Positions 1 to 8,574 of a DNA stretch of 64,000 bases are shown here, one piece after another. Numbering within the stretch: the stretch's first letter is position 1; each line of letters opens with the position of its first letter. The DNA is from an uncultured Eubacteriales bacterium (GTDB lineage: Bacteria > Bacillota > Clostridia > Oscillospirales > Acutalibacteraceae). The notes beneath the pieces were generated by a model. The model was not told where the DNA came from, did not search any database, and saw only the letters and a program-made list of their open reading frames with translations. The DNA is taken from the NCBI GenBank assembly GCA_934446475.1, contig CAKSEH010000001.1, forward strand, positions 124,001 through 188,000, given 5' to 3'. Position numbers and translations under genes: made by a program.

Positions 1-2074
1 TTCCCGAAAGGTTGAATCTTATACCCTCGGCGCAATGCTGGATTTTGTTATTCGATATAATGGTCTGATAAATGCCGTTTGTGGTAAGAGTTCCCTTGTT
101 CGGGTCGGTATTATCGCCCTGATAATGGGTCGTTATGCTCATTCCGGTACACATATCCTTGAAAGTGTTTTCACTTATATACATATTATGTATTCCGCCG
201 TATGCCTGAACTCCCGTTGTTGCTCCGGGGTTTTTTGCAAAGTTCTTGTAACCGGTTATTGAATTTTTATATATAGCTATATTTTCAAAGCAGCGTTCAA
301 AAGTAAGCCTGCTGGTTGAATCGGGAATAATATCCCAATTTTTGTCGACAGTTACGGTAGTTCCTTTAAAGGATTCTATATGGCGGTACTGAGTAAGACC
401 TTTACCGTCAATAACGGTAACAATATCGCCCTTTTTAAGCTGAACCGTAAAGTCAGCCGGCATATTAAGAGTATTCTTACCTGCACTCTGAGGCATACCG
501 TCATAAAGCACGCTCATATTTTCAAGCATTATCTGTTCACCGGCATTATCATCGGGAAGACCTGCGGTTTCTACGGTATTGTTTCCGAAATAAAGGTCTT
601 TGCCCTGCCCCTGAAGCGCAAACGATCTGCCGACGGTATAATCGCCTTTATCGAGTATTCCTAAATTATCTATCAAAACATCTCCCGACGCTATGTAGTT
701 ATCACTTGCGTCAAATTCTGCCGAATCCCATATAAGGAAGGTGTTTTGGTCATAATACGGACCTACATAGAAAGTTCCGTAAATTTTATTGTTTGAAACC
801 TTTATTTTTTTGCAGCTTGAAGCGAACATAAGCGTTGTGGAAAGGAAATCGTTATTCTCGATCTTAACACCTGCAGCTCCCGTTAAATAAATCAGCGCTA
901 TTTTTGATTTTGCCGTTGCCGATGTTCCCTGTTCAAAGCGGCATTCGTGGATGTACAAATTATATGTATCCGAGGACTGACTGTCGCCCTTATATCTTAT
1001 AAAGCTTGCCTTAAGCTCGCCGGTCGCCTTAACATCATAAAATCCGAGTCCAGTAAACTCAACAGGGCCGGATTGAATATAAAACATCGAATCTTTAGTA
1101 TCTGCGCCCATTTTAAGAACGGTTTTATTTGCGTCTGCGCCTTTTATTCTGAGATTTGGAAAGAGTGTTACGGTTCTATTTATTATATAAGTTCCTTCGG
1201 GGAAATATATAGTGTCGCCGTCGTTTGCGGCATTTATCGCAGCCTCAACGGCAGCGCTGCAGTCCGATTCGGAATCGGGTTTAGCGCCGTACTCGGTAAC
1301 ATCCACGGTCTTGCCGCCCGAAAGGTTCACAGAGCCCTTGCCTTTAGCTTTAAATATTACTTTTTCGTCAGAATATGCAAAGCAACCGTCTCCGCCGTGA
1401 CCGTTATGAACGGCGACCTCGTATTCCTTTCCGCTTTCAAGACATTCGGGAACCGTAACGGTTATTTTGTGCGGATCGGCGTAAACTGCCTGCGCTTTGA
1501 CATAACCTTTATCGTTTTTAAAGTAAACATTGGTCTTTTCTTTATCCTGGGCATTTGCGGAGGTAAGATTTTCACCGTATATGTCAAAAGTTTCTCCGGC
1601 AACTATTTCTCTTAAGCCTATCCACCATATATCGGGAGCGTTTATAAGGACCTTATTGCTTTTCTTTGAATTCTTTTCTACATAGATCCCGTAAACTCCG
1701 TATTTATAAGACTTAGGAATTATAATCGCTATTTCGTTATCGTCTACAGAAACGATTTCGCAGCTTTCGGTTTTGCCTTTTCCCTTTTCGGACTGCGAAT
1801 AAATATATGCCTTTATATCTCCCGAGAGCCCTTCGCCCGTAATGGTTATGCTCTCACCGGGAGAAGCCTGTTTTGTAACACCGGCTATAACGGGTGCTCC
1901 GCTTTCTGCGTCGGCGGTTTTAAATTCAAAAGTGTCGCCGGGAGCTGTAAGCTTGCCGGAAATAAATTTTACCGCACCGTTGTTACCGCTTGTTTCAGAG
2001 CCTGCGCAGGCTGCAGTTGTAAACACAAGAGCAACAATAACAAGAAATGATGTTATAACCTTCAAAATACGCAT
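1..2074 (-). CDS. Surface lipoprotein with TIG-like domains and pectate-lyase-like beta-helix (3' end outside window)
   Basis: The reading frame stays open on the minus strand from an ATG at 2074 to the window edge (691 codons), so the C-terminus is missing. GGAG lies 7 nt before the ATG. Residues 1-23 form a signal peptide ending in TTAAC, a plausible but not ideal lipobox with Cys23. Two stretches around residues 60-130 and 155-240 carry the pattern of IPT/TIG Ig-like domains (for example GESITITGEGL). From about residue 250 the protein reads as a right-handed beta-helix of the Pectate_lyase_3 type (VTEYGAKPDSESDCSAAVEA, then GDTIYFPEGTYII), followed by many Asn-rich turns (ENNDF, SNNKIYG). 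Such proteins are exported and bind or cut polysaccharide; no catalytic residues could be assigned, so substrate and activity are unknown. Family assignment is fairly sure, function is not. Confidence 0.75.
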   Translation of the reverse strand, partial: MRILKVITSFLVIVALVFTTAACAGSETSGNNGAVKFISGKLTAPGDTFEFKTADAESGAPVIAGVTKQASPGESITITGEGLSGDIKAYIYSQSEKGKGKTESCEIVSVDDNEIAIIIPKSYKYGVYGIYVEKNSKKSNKVLINAPDIWWIGLREIVAGETFDIYGENLTSANAQDKEKTNVYFKNDKGYVKAQAVYADPHKITVTVPECLESGKEYEVAVHNGHGGDGCFAYSDEKVIFKAKGKGSVNLSGGKTVDVTEYGAKPDSESDCSAAVEAAINAANDGDTIYFPEGTYIINRTVTLFPNLRIKGADANKTVLKMGADTKDSMFYIQSGPVEFTGLGFYDVKATGELKASFIRYKGDSQSSDTYNLYIHECRFEQGTSATAKSKIALIYLTGAAGVKIENNDFLSTTLMFASSCKKIKVSNNKIYGTFYVGPYYDQNTFLIWDSAEFDASDNYIASGDVLIDNLGILDKGDYTVGRSFALQGQGKDLYFGNNTVETAGLPDDNAGEQIMLENMSVLYDGMPQSAGKNTLNMPADFTVQLKKGDIVTVIDGKGLTQYRHIESFKGTTVTVDKNWDIIPDSTSRLTFERCFENIAIYKNSITGYKNFAKNPGATTGVQAYGGIHNMYISENTFKDMCTGMSITTHYQGDNTDPNKGTLTTNGIYQTIISNNKIQHCAEGIRFNLSG

Positions 2075-2288
2075 TGCAGTTCTCCATTCAAAGTTCTATT
2101 ATTAATTTACAAAATGCAAAAAATCACCCTGCCGGACTGTTTGAAGAAAAAGCAGAAAAATTTTACGCAAATCGTTTTGCAAGCATATTGTAACATAATC
2201 CGCAATTAAAGTCAACAACAATTAGTGGAAATAATGACAAATTTTATGAAAAAAATCATCATATTTGTATAGGAAAAAAAATTAGGTA

Positions 2289-2318
2289 TTGACAAAAAGG
2301 GGTATTTAGTGTGATAAT
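2289..2318 (+). promoter_or_regulatory. Sigma-A-type promoter for rsmD-coaD
   Basis: TTGACA at 2289-2294 and GATAAT at 2313-2318 are separated by 18 nt, about 40 nt before the rsmD ATG. The rest of the 2075-2358 gap is AT-rich and shows no further gene. Confidence 0.7.
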
Positions 2319-2358
2319 ATATTAGATTATTTTATTTACGATTGTTTGGAGTAATGAA

Positions 2359-2910
2359 ATGCGTGTTATCACAGGGTCTGCAAGGGGCAGGCGTTTAATA
2401 ACCGTGCCCGGCGCTGAGCTTGTAAGGCCCACTCCCGAGCGTGTAAAAGAGGCTATGTTCAGTTCGATCCAGTTTGATATCGAAGGCAGAAGAGTGCTTG
2501 ATCTCTTCGCCGGATGCGGTCAACTCGGTATTGAAGCATTGAGCAGAGGCGCAGAAAGTGCGGTTTTTGTAGATGCATCGGATGTTTCGCTGAACACCGT
2601 AAAAGAAAATCTTCAAAACACAGGGCTTGCAGGTAAGGCAAAAACAGTAAGATCCGATTTTGCGGTATTTTTTGCAAGGAACACCGAAAAATTTGATATA
2701 ATTTTTCTTGACCCGCCTTATAAATCGGGATTTCTTACAGACGCATTAAACGGAGCGGTCTCAGTTGCGAGCGACGGCTGCGTTATCTTCTGTGAACACC
2801 CGAAAGAGGTGGAGCTCCCACAAAAATCAGGAGATTTTTCCGTGTTTAAGAATTACCGTTTCGGCAAAATCTTCGTTACGGTATACAGGAAAGAGGATGC
2901 GGCACAATGA
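2359..2910 (+). CDS. rsmD: 16S rRNA (guanine(966)-N2)-methyltransferase RsmD
   Basis: This 183-residue protein is the family's normal length. It methylates G966 (E. coli numbering) of 16S rRNA using S-adenosylmethionine. The N-terminus MRVITGSARGRRL and the following RPTPERVKEAMF are typical of RsmD. The SAM-binding loop reads DLFAGCGQLGIEALSRGA (about residues 50-67; the family more often has GSGALG), and the N2-methyltransferase motif is DPPY (LDPPYKSG). GGAG at 2348-2351 supports the ATG. The last 4 nt overlap coaD, the usual gene pair in Firmicutes, so the two are cotranscribed from the promoter just upstream. Confidence 0.93.
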   Translation: MRVITGSARGRRLITVPGAELVRPTPERVKEAMFSSIQFDIEGRRVLDLFAGCGQLGIEALSRGAESAVFVDASDVSLNTVKENLQNTGLAGKAKTVRSDFAVFFARNTEKFDIIFLDPPYKSGFLTDALNGAVSVASDGCVIFCEHPKEVELPQKSGDFSVFKNYRFGKIFVTVYRKEDAAQ

Positions 2911-3398
2911 ATGAAAGAATTGCTGTCTGTCCCGGAAGTTTTGACCCCATAACAATAGGGCATCTTGACATAATATCGAGAGCTGCGCTTATGTTTGATA
3001 AGCTCATTGTGGTAGTTATGAAAAATGTCAACAAAAGCGGCTCTTTTTCCCCGGAAGAGCGGCGAAAGCTTATAGAAAAGAGCGTATCCGGTATGGATAA
3101 TGTTGAGGTCGATGTTTATGACGGGCTTCTTGCGGATTATGCAAGAAAGGTAAATGCCTGTGCAATAATCAAGGGCCTCAGGGCTATGTCGGATTTTGAA
3201 TACGAATTCCAGATGGCGCTCACAAACAAGAAATTAAACCCCGAAGTTGAAACTCTTTTTCTTACCACAAGAGCAGAGAATATGTATTTAAGCTCAAGTA
3301 TGGTCAAGCAAATAGCGGGTTTAGGCGGAGATATATCTGATTTTGTTCCCGAAACGATACGCAGCGATATAACAAAAAGGCTTAAAGCGCAAAAATAA
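2907..3398 (+). CDS. coaD: Phosphopantetheine adenylyltransferase
   Basis: CoaD transfers AMP from ATP to 4'-phosphopantetheine, the penultimate step of coenzyme A synthesis, in the cytoplasm. The 163-residue length matches the family. The nucleotidyltransferase signature is visible as CPGSFDPITIGHLDII near the N-terminus (TxGH motif here TIGH), and the C-terminal ATP-binding motif is YLSSSMVKQIA, in place of the commoner ISSTxVR form. The start overlaps the rsmD stop by 4 nt, so translation is probably coupled. Confidence 0.95.
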   Translation: MNERIAVCPGSFDPITIGHLDIISRAALMFDKLIVVVMKNVNKSGSFSPEERRKLIEKSVSGMDNVEVDVYDGLLADYARKVNACAIIKGLRAMSDFEYEFQMALTNKKLNPEVETLFLTTRAENMYLSSSMVKQIAGLGGDISDFVPETIRSDITKRLKAQK

Positions 3399-3440
3399 AA
3401 AAGTAATTTAAGTTTTAAAGATTAATGGAGGATGAATAAA

Positions 3441-3899
3441 ATGACACTTGACGAATTACTGGAACAGTTTGACGAGGTTCTTGACAGCGGTATTAAAATA
3501 CCGGGTAAAAAGACCGTTGTCGACATTGAAAAGCTCCGTGCGGTTGTTGACGATATCAGACTGAACATTCCCGGTGAAATAAAGCAGGCAAGAGGTATTG
3601 TTGCGGACCGAACCGAGATAATAACAACCGCAAAGAGAGAAGCCGACAGCATAATCAGGAGCGCCGAAGAGCGTGCCAAAGCAATTGTTGCGCAGGAAGA
3701 AATCGTAAGACTTGCTCAGGAAAAGGCAACTGAAATCATATCGAATGCTCAGTCCAAAAGCCGTGATATGAGAAAGGCTGCTCAGGAGTTTGTTGACGAT
3801 ATAATGCGCCGTGCAGACGAAGGTCTTACCGCAAACTTAGGTGAGATCAGAAAGACAAGGGCAGCTTTAAAGCAGCAGATACCGTCCGCAAAAAACTAA
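3441..3899 (+). CDS. Small coiled-coil protein resembling a V-type ATPase H subunit or ATP synthase b subunit
   Basis: This 152-residue protein is almost entirely charged alpha-helix with Ala/Glu/Lys/Arg heptads (for example EADSIIRSAEERAKAIVAQE), like the stalk subunits of rotary ATPases. It has no membrane segment. Proteins of this kind commonly follow coaD in clostridia, often labelled ATPase; the true role is unknown, and a DivIVA-like or scaffolding role is as plausible as an ATPase one. GGAGG at 3427-3431 abuts an upstream ATG at 3432 with no spacing, so the ATG at 3441 (9 nt spacing, MTLDELLEQF) is the better start. It is the last gene before the terminator at 3925-3965. Confidence 0.75.
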   Translation: MTLDELLEQFDEVLDSGIKIPGKKTVVDIEKLRAVVDDIRLNIPGEIKQARGIVADRTEIITTAKREADSIIRSAEERAKAIVAQEEIVRLAQEKATEIISNAQSKSRDMRKAAQEFVDDIMRRADEGLTANLGEIRKTRAALKQQIPSAKN

Positions 3900-3924
3900 T
3901 CGGCAATAAAATTTAAAGTTTTAT

Positions 3925-3965
3925 AAAACACCTCTTATGGTATAGTATCCTTAAGAGGTGTTTTT
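3925..3965 (+). terminator. Rho-independent terminator that also contains the gerA ribosome-binding site
   Basis: AAAACACCTCTTA at 3925-3937 pairs with TAAGAGGTGTTTTT at 3952-3965, ending in a T-run. It closes the rsmD-coaD operon. The right arm contains AGAGGTG, which is the only Shine-Dalgarno candidate for the TTG start at 3968. Confidence 0.8.
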
Positions 3966-3967
3966 AT

Positions 3968-4410
3968 TTGAAATACAATTCATTAGTAAAGGAAATTGAC
4001 CAAAAGGTGTGCCCCGATGACAGCTTTGACATTGTAAAGCGGGAATTGATAATCGGAGAAAGAGATGCTGTTTTATACTTTGTAGACGGTTTTATAAAAG
4101 ATGAAGTATATGAAAAAATGCTTGAATTCCTATTTTCGATAACAAGCGAGCAATTATCAAAAATAGGAACTATGGAGCGTTTTAAGAAAAGCAAAATAAC
4201 CTATATTGAGGTTGAAGATACCGACAGCGCAGCCGAAGCCGCACTTCAGGTTTTATCCGGAGTTTCCGTTTTGGTAATAGACGGTGTTTCGGGTGCGCTC
4301 CTTGCGAACACAAGAACATATACCACAAGAGGCGCATCGAAGAACCCCAAAAGGATAAATCACTCAGAGGCTCAAGAGACGAATTTATCTAAACGCTTGT
4401 ATTCAACACA
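3968..4410 (+). pseudogene. 5' fragment of a GerA-family spore germinant receptor A-subunit gene
   Basis: A TTG start (LKYNSLVKEID) lies 7 nt after AGAGGTG. The N-terminal GerA domain follows (VLYFVDGFIKDEVYEKML, then VLVIDGVSGALLANTRTYTTRG), but the frame breaks at about 4333. In the +2 frame, from 4336, the family sequence resumes as IEEPQKDKSLRGSRDEFI, then a TAA at 4390-4392, then TLVFNT, matching the GerA pattern RGIEEPE...GSRDGFVETLIFNT. Homology stops at about 4410, where IS256 sequence begins. The rest of the gene reappears at 13545-14189; about 90-100 codons in between are lost. GerA proteins are inner-membrane subunits of nutrient germinant receptors in spores. With a frameshift, a stop and a 9-kb interruption this copy cannot work. 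Confidence 0.88.
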
Positions 4411-4415
4411 TATTG

Positions 4416-4550
4416 CGGATACTTAAAACAGGTTGAAAGTTCAGGCCAAGAAGCCTTACGGGAAGCCGAAATTTTAGGAGATTTCGAGTCCCATTTGGCT
4501 GCAAACCGATCTAATCCATAAAGCGCCGTTTCCTCGTCTTTTGATTCTTC
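4416..4550 (-). pseudogene. IS256-family transposase remnant, C-terminal region
   Basis: Read from 4550 on the minus strand, 45 codons without a stop give EESKDEETALYGLDRFAAKW, then PKISASRKASWPEL and STCFKYP. This is the conserved IS256/Mutator stretch around 'EEAL..L..F..KW..KYP...SW...W.EL..FF.YP'. It has no start codon, and the last third of the transposase and the IS end are missing. It is in the same orientation as the N-terminal remnant at 12868-13482, and I infer that both come from one element. Not part of any longer open frame. Confidence 0.8.
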
Positions 4551-4590
4551 TCTTTATGCGTAACATCCCCGACCACCGTAAGCCCACTGT

Positions 4591-5763
4591 TTACCAATTG
4601 ATCTGCCAACGCTTGCCGCAACTTTTATCGGTTGAATTTTTCACGGTTTTTTCTTTTATTTCGGAGCTTTTTTGTTTTTCTTTGAGTAAGCGGTCAAATT
4701 TGGAGGTATCAAACGGCAGCGTTATACGGCTGTTTCCCGTCCACTGCGATAAATATGCCGCATTTGATATCATAAGCTCGTTTATGCCGTCGTATCCCGG
4801 TGATAAAAGCTCTTCGCCGTAAAGTATCGCACCCGTAAAGTTTTTAAGTATGCCGGCGTGTGCATCCTCCCTTTCGGCGGTAAATTCGCTGTATTCGGTT
4901 TCGGGGCTTACAAATCCCTCAGTCGCATTTTTGCATATATTGCGCTCGTCTTCGCTTAATTTCCATAATTTAAGCGTTCCGTTTTCAAGCACTGTTTTAC
5001 CGTGTGTACCGGTTATTTCAAGCCTGTTTGTACCGGGGCAATCTCCTGTTGAAGTAATAAATACCCCGGTTGAGTTGTTTTCGTACTCGGCGTATATCGT
5101 CGCCTCATCCTCTACCTCGATATTGTGAAATTTGCCAACGTTGCAAAACGCTGTAACGGCAGAGGGAGTTCCGCATATCCATTGCCAGATATCAAGGTTG
5201 TGCGGTGCCTGGTTTAAAAGCACACCGCCGCCTTCTCCGCACCAGGTGGCACGCCATACGCCCGAATCGTAATAGCTTTGGGTTCTATACCAGTTTGTTA
5301 TAATCCAAACCGAGCGTTTAATTTCCCCCAATTCACCGCTCTTTACAATTTCGTGCGCCTTGCGGAAAAGCCCATTTGTGCGCTGATTGAACATTATTGC
5401 GAATACCTTGCCGCTTTTTTTAGCCGCCGCACATAAATCCTCGGCTGCCGAAACGGTAATATCAAGGGGCTTTTCAACAAGCACGTGCTTGTTGTATTTA
5501 AAGGCTTCAATTGCGATTTTTGCGTGCAGCGGGTGCGGCACGGCAATTATTACCGCATTTGTATCCGAATTTTTTAAAAGGTCGGTATAATCCTCAAATA
5601 CGCTCAAAGCAGGATACGTGTTCCTTGCCGCATTAAGCTTTTTTGTATCAATATCGCAAACAGCGGTGACCGTCATATCCGGAATACTACCTCCCGTAAT
5701 CATACGCAAATGAGCAGAGCCCATATTCCCGATGCCGATAATTCCTACCTTTACCACTTTCAT
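4591..5763 (-). CDS. Gfo/Idh/MocA family oxidoreductase (second copy, operon end)
   Basis: This 390-residue protein has the N-terminal Rossmann motif GIIGIGNMGSAH for NAD(P), and the EKP motif (HVLVEKPLDI, about residue 95) that carries the catalytic lysine in this family. The C-terminal domain contains GEGGGVLLNQAPHNLDIWQW and the conserved NWYRTQSYYDSGVWRATW. Enzymes of this family oxidise or reduce sugars, inositols and glycosides; the substrate cannot be read from sequence. It is closely related to the next gene upstream (5791-6963), so the pair probably arose by duplication. It is the seventh and last gene of the uronate operon. Its tail (KEKQKSSEIKEKTVKN onward) is unusually basic and runs to within 41 nt of the IS256 remnant, so the natural C-terminus may have been altered by the junction. 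Confidence 0.88.
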   Translation of the reverse strand: MKVVKVGIIGIGNMGSAHLRMITGGSIPDMTVTAVCDIDTKKLNAARNTYPALSVFEDYTDLLKNSDTNAVIIAVPHPLHAKIAIEAFKYNKHVLVEKPLDITVSAAEDLCAAAKKSGKVFAIMFNQRTNGLFRKAHEIVKSGELGEIKRSVWIITNWYRTQSYYDSGVWRATWCGEGGGVLLNQAPHNLDIWQWICGTPSAVTAFCNVGKFHNIEVEDEATIYAEYENNSTGVFITSTGDCPGTNRLEITGTHGKTVLENGTLKLWKLSEDERNICKNATEGFVSPETEYSEFTAEREDAHAGILKNFTGAILYGEELLSPGYDGINELMISNAAYLSQWTGNSRITLPFDTSKFDRLLKEKQKSSEIKEKTVKNSTDKSCGKRWQINW

Positions 5764-5790
5764 AATAATCCCTGCTCTCTTAACCTTTTA

Positions 5791-6963
5791 TTAGCTTCCC
5801 GCATATGTGTTGCTTGTATCTGCAACTACTTCTTTAACATCTGTTTTGCGTTTTGAGGTTGCTACGTGCTTCATAAGCTCATTATAATACAAATCTTCAT
5901 CAAATGGAAAAGTTATTTCCCTGTCAAGCCACGAAGACAGATGCATTGCATTTGAAAGGGTAAGCCCGTTTATGCCTTCTTCTCCGCCTGCTATAAGCGG
6001 TTCGCTGCGAAGTATTGCGCCGCCCCACGCATTTATAACGCCCTTGTGCTGGGGATTTTCCCCGTCAAGCTGAGGGTCAACCTCGTGCGCATATACAATT
6101 CCGAACGGATTGGTATTTGTTTTTGAAAACTCCTGCTCTGTCATATCGTATTCAAGCACGGTAAGACGGTCGTCCTCGGCTACTATTTTAGCCTTGTCAA
6201 GCTGAATTTCAAAGCGGTTTGTACCGTGTGCGTCACCTGTTGAAGTAATAAACACGCCCGTAGCGCCGTTTTCATACTCAACATAGGCGGTAACATCGTC
6301 CTCAACCTCGATATTATGCCACATTCCGTAATGCAGATGCGCCTCTACCTTTTTCGGCATACCGCATATCCACTGCCATAAATCAAGCTGATGCGGGCAC
6401 TGGTTTAAAAGCACTCCTCCGCCCTCGCCCGACCATGTGGCACGCCAATCGCCCGAATCGTAATATGCCTGCGGACGGTACCAGTTTGTTATTATCCAGT
6501 TAGTGCGGCGAATATTTCCGTACACACCGCTTTGCACAACCTCCCGCATTTTGCGGTAAATACAGTTTGTGCGCTGATTAAACATCATACCGAAAACAAC
6601 GTCGGGGTGCTTTTTCGCCTCCTCATTCATTTTGCGTACCTGCTTTGTATAAACGCCGGCGGGCTTTTCCACCATAACGTGTATTCCCCGCTTAAGACAC
6701 GCAATTGCGTATTTCGGATGATCATAATGCGGCACACAAACCATACAGGCGTTTATAAGCCCGCTGTCAAGCATTTCTTCCGCTGTTTCAAAGCAATGAA
6801 TGTCGGGCGACAGCTCACTTTTTGCCCATTCAAGTCTTTGCGTTTTAATATCCGCCACGGCAACAAGCTCAAAATCGGGGCATTCTCCGCCTACAACGCA
6901 CTTTGCATGTGCCGAACCCATATTGCCTATACCTATAATTCCAAGCTTGACTTTTTCACTCAT
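5791..6963 (-). CDS. Gfo/Idh/MocA family oxidoreductase (first copy)
   Basis: 390 residues, with Rossmann motif GIIGIGNMGSAH and catalytic-lysine motif EKP in HVMVEKPAGV. The C-terminal fold shares GEGGGVLLNQCPHQLDLWQW and NWYRPQAYYDSGDWRATW with its neighbour at 4591-5763. GGGAGG lies shortly before the ATG. The protein is cytoplasmic, with no signal peptide. Two such enzymes beside two xylose-isomerase-like proteins is the gene set expected for oxidation-elimination-reduction chemistry on glycosides, where one enzyme makes a 3-keto sugar and another reduces it back. That role is inference; a plain polyol or inositol dehydrogenase is the alternative. Confidence 0.9.
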   Translation of the reverse strand: MSEKVKLGIIGIGNMGSAHAKCVVGGECPDFELVAVADIKTQRLEWAKSELSPDIHCFETAEEMLDSGLINACMVCVPHYDHPKYAIACLKRGIHVMVEKPAGVYTKQVRKMNEEAKKHPDVVFGMMFNQRTNCIYRKMREVVQSGVYGNIRRTNWIITNWYRPQAYYDSGDWRATWSGEGGGVLLNQCPHQLDLWQWICGMPKKVEAHLHYGMWHNIEVEDDVTAYVEYENGATGVFITSTGDAHGTNRFEIQLDKAKIVAEDDRLTVLEYDMTEQEFSKTNTNPFGIVYAHEVDPQLDGENPQHKGVINAWGGAILRSEPLIAGGEEGINGLTLSNAMHLSSWLDREITFPFDEDLYYNELMKHVATSKRKTDVKEVVADTSNTYAGS

Positions 6964-6977
6964 TTCGGTTTCCTCCC

Positions 6978-7727
6978 TTATTTAAAGCCTAAAGAATGTA
7001 AATATTTATAACTGCGTTTAAGACAGTCAAGCGGATTCTCACCGTTGCAATCGTCCTGCTCAACAAGCATATATTCCGTGCCCGCCGACTCGGCCTTTTC
7101 AAAAACACGGTCAAAATTTATGTTGCCCTCTCCTATTACCGCCATTTTTCTGCCGTAAGCATAATCCTTTAAGTGTATGCAAGGCACCCTGCCCGAAAGC
7201 TTTTCAATCCACTGTGCGGGATCTCCGCCGCCTGCCTGCACCCAAAAGGTATCGAGCGTAAAGCCCATTTCATCGGGTTTGGTTATTTCGGCAAGGCGAT
7301 CTATTATAAGCTTGCCGTTTTCTTTTTTAAATTCCTGATCGTGATTATGGTACATAAAATACTTTCCGTTTTTCTTTAATTCCTTTATTACCGGTCCGTA
7401 CTCTGCTATGAAATTGTCGCATGTCTTGTTATCGCTTTCGTTAAAGCCGAAACAGCCAAGCCCCACATATTTGCACCCGAAAACTTCGTGGTCGCACGCA
7501 ACGCCTGCGGGGTCGGCTTTAAGTTTATCTGCGTGGGTGTGCGTAAGAACGCATTTAAGCCCGTTTTTATTAAGCTCCGCTTTAAGCCATTCAGGGTCAA
7601 ATTCGCAGGTGCCCGAAATTTGAATGTTTTTATAGCCTATATCAGCCACCCTTTTAAGCGTGTCTGCAAATCCGTTTATATCCTTGCAAAGCTCTCTTAC
7701 TGTATAAAACTGTGCTCCTATTTCCAT
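6978..7727 (-). CDS. Sugar phosphate isomerase/epimerase family protein (xylose isomerase-like TIM barrel)
   Basis: 249 residues, the usual size for this single-domain TIM-barrel family, which includes AP endonuclease 2-like isomerases, epimerases and dehydratases. Metal-ligand style motifs are visible: FMYHNHDQEF in the middle, and MLVEQDDC near the C-terminus. AGGTG lies 6 nt before the ATG at 7727 (MEIGAQFYTVREL); a GTG at 7736 is in frame but sits inside the Shine-Dalgarno site. It is downstream of a second member of the same family and upstream of the two Gfo/Idh/MocA genes. In known oxidoreductive glycoside-cleaving systems such proteins do the elimination or hydration step; here that is inferred from context only. 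Confidence 0.87.
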   Translation of the reverse strand: MEIGAQFYTVRELCKDINGFADTLKRVADIGYKNIQISGTCEFDPEWLKAELNKNGLKCVLTHTHADKLKADPAGVACDHEVFGCKYVGLGCFGFNESDNKTCDNFIAEYGPVIKELKKNGKYFMYHNHDQEFKKENGKLIIDRLAEITKPDEMGFTLDTFWVQAGGGDPAQWIEKLSGRVPCIHLKDYAYGRKMAVIGEGNINFDRVFEKAESAGTEYMLVEQDDCNGENPLDCLKRSYKYLHSLGFK

Positions 7728-7737
7728 ATTTATCACC

Positions 7738-8571
7738 TCATATAAGTTTATGCAAAGCGTCTACCGCCGCTGAGAAAGCGTCTTCGGCGGAGGCATATTT
7801 ATAAGCATCGCCTATAACGCTTTTGTCTCCCTCTTTTTCAAGAGCTTTCAGTCCGTCAAATACCTTAAGGTGCGGTTCTACCGTCACGCTGTCGCCGCCG
7901 AGCTTTCTAAAATCATCCAAGATATATTTAACATTACCAATCCCCTTGCCTGCGGGAACAACGTTTCCGTCTGCAAGCGCGTCCTTTATATGCAGATACT
8001 TAACGTAAGGCTTTATCATTTCCCACGCTTTTAAGGTGTCAACCTCGCACTGAATATAGTTCGCAGGGTCGAATATTGCTTTAATTTCGGGCAGTGCCTT
8101 GTGTATTTCAAGGCAGCGCTCAGGTATATCGCCGTAAATTCCCTTTTCGTTTTCGTGGCAGAGTGTTATGCCGCTCCCTTTTGCAATTTCGCCAAAAGTT
8201 CCTAAACGCTCTATTACCTTATCCTTATAATTTTCACGGTTTTCCGCCGGCGTAAAAAAAGAAAACAGCCTTATATTTTCAGCACCTAAAATATCAGCCA
8301 ATTCAAGCGTGCGTTTGAATTTTTCGGTATGAAGTGCAAAATCATCCTTTTCTATATCAATTTTACCTATCGGCGAACCTATTGTCCATACCCGAAGGCT
8401 TGCGCCATCGAGCTTTTTCCTCACTTCTTTTGCCTTGCTGTCGGATATTTCGGCAATATTCACGCCGTCAACATTTCTTATTTCAAGCCCGTCAAGCTTG
8501 TTTTCTTTCATTACTTTTATCTGTTTGTCAATATTAGCGCTTGCTTCGTCTGCAAATGCATAAATTTTCAT
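7738..8571 (-). CDS. Sugar phosphate isomerase/epimerase family protein
   Basis: 277 residues with a TIM-barrel pattern: MKIYAFADEASANIDKQIKV at the start, LCHENEKGIYGD, IFDPANYI, LHIKDA and VTVEPHLK, which supply the Glu/Asp/His residues expected to bind a divalent metal. It is clearly diverged from its downstream neighbour, so the two probably catalyse different steps. It lies 3 nt after the SDR gene, tightly within the operon. Substrate unknown; a keto-sugar isomerase, epimerase or beta-eliminating lyase are all possible. Confidence 0.87.
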   Translation of the reverse strand: MKIYAFADEASANIDKQIKVMKENKLDGLEIRNVDGVNIAEISDSKAKEVRKKLDGASLRVWTIGSPIGKIDIEKDDFALHTEKFKRTLELADILGAENIRLFSFFTPAENRENYKDKVIERLGTFGEIAKGSGITLCHENEKGIYGDIPERCLEIHKALPEIKAIFDPANYIQCEVDTLKAWEMIKPYVKYLHIKDALADGNVVPAGKGIGNVKYILDDFRKLGGDSVTVEPHLKVFDGLKALEKEGDKSVIGDAYKYASAEDAFSAAVDALHKLI

Positions 8572-8574
8572 TTT

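Noticed and set aside
947..1615. Plus-strand open frame of 222 codons
   Set aside because: Shadow of the minus-strand lipoprotein gene, whose frame runs unbroken and encodes recognisable domains.
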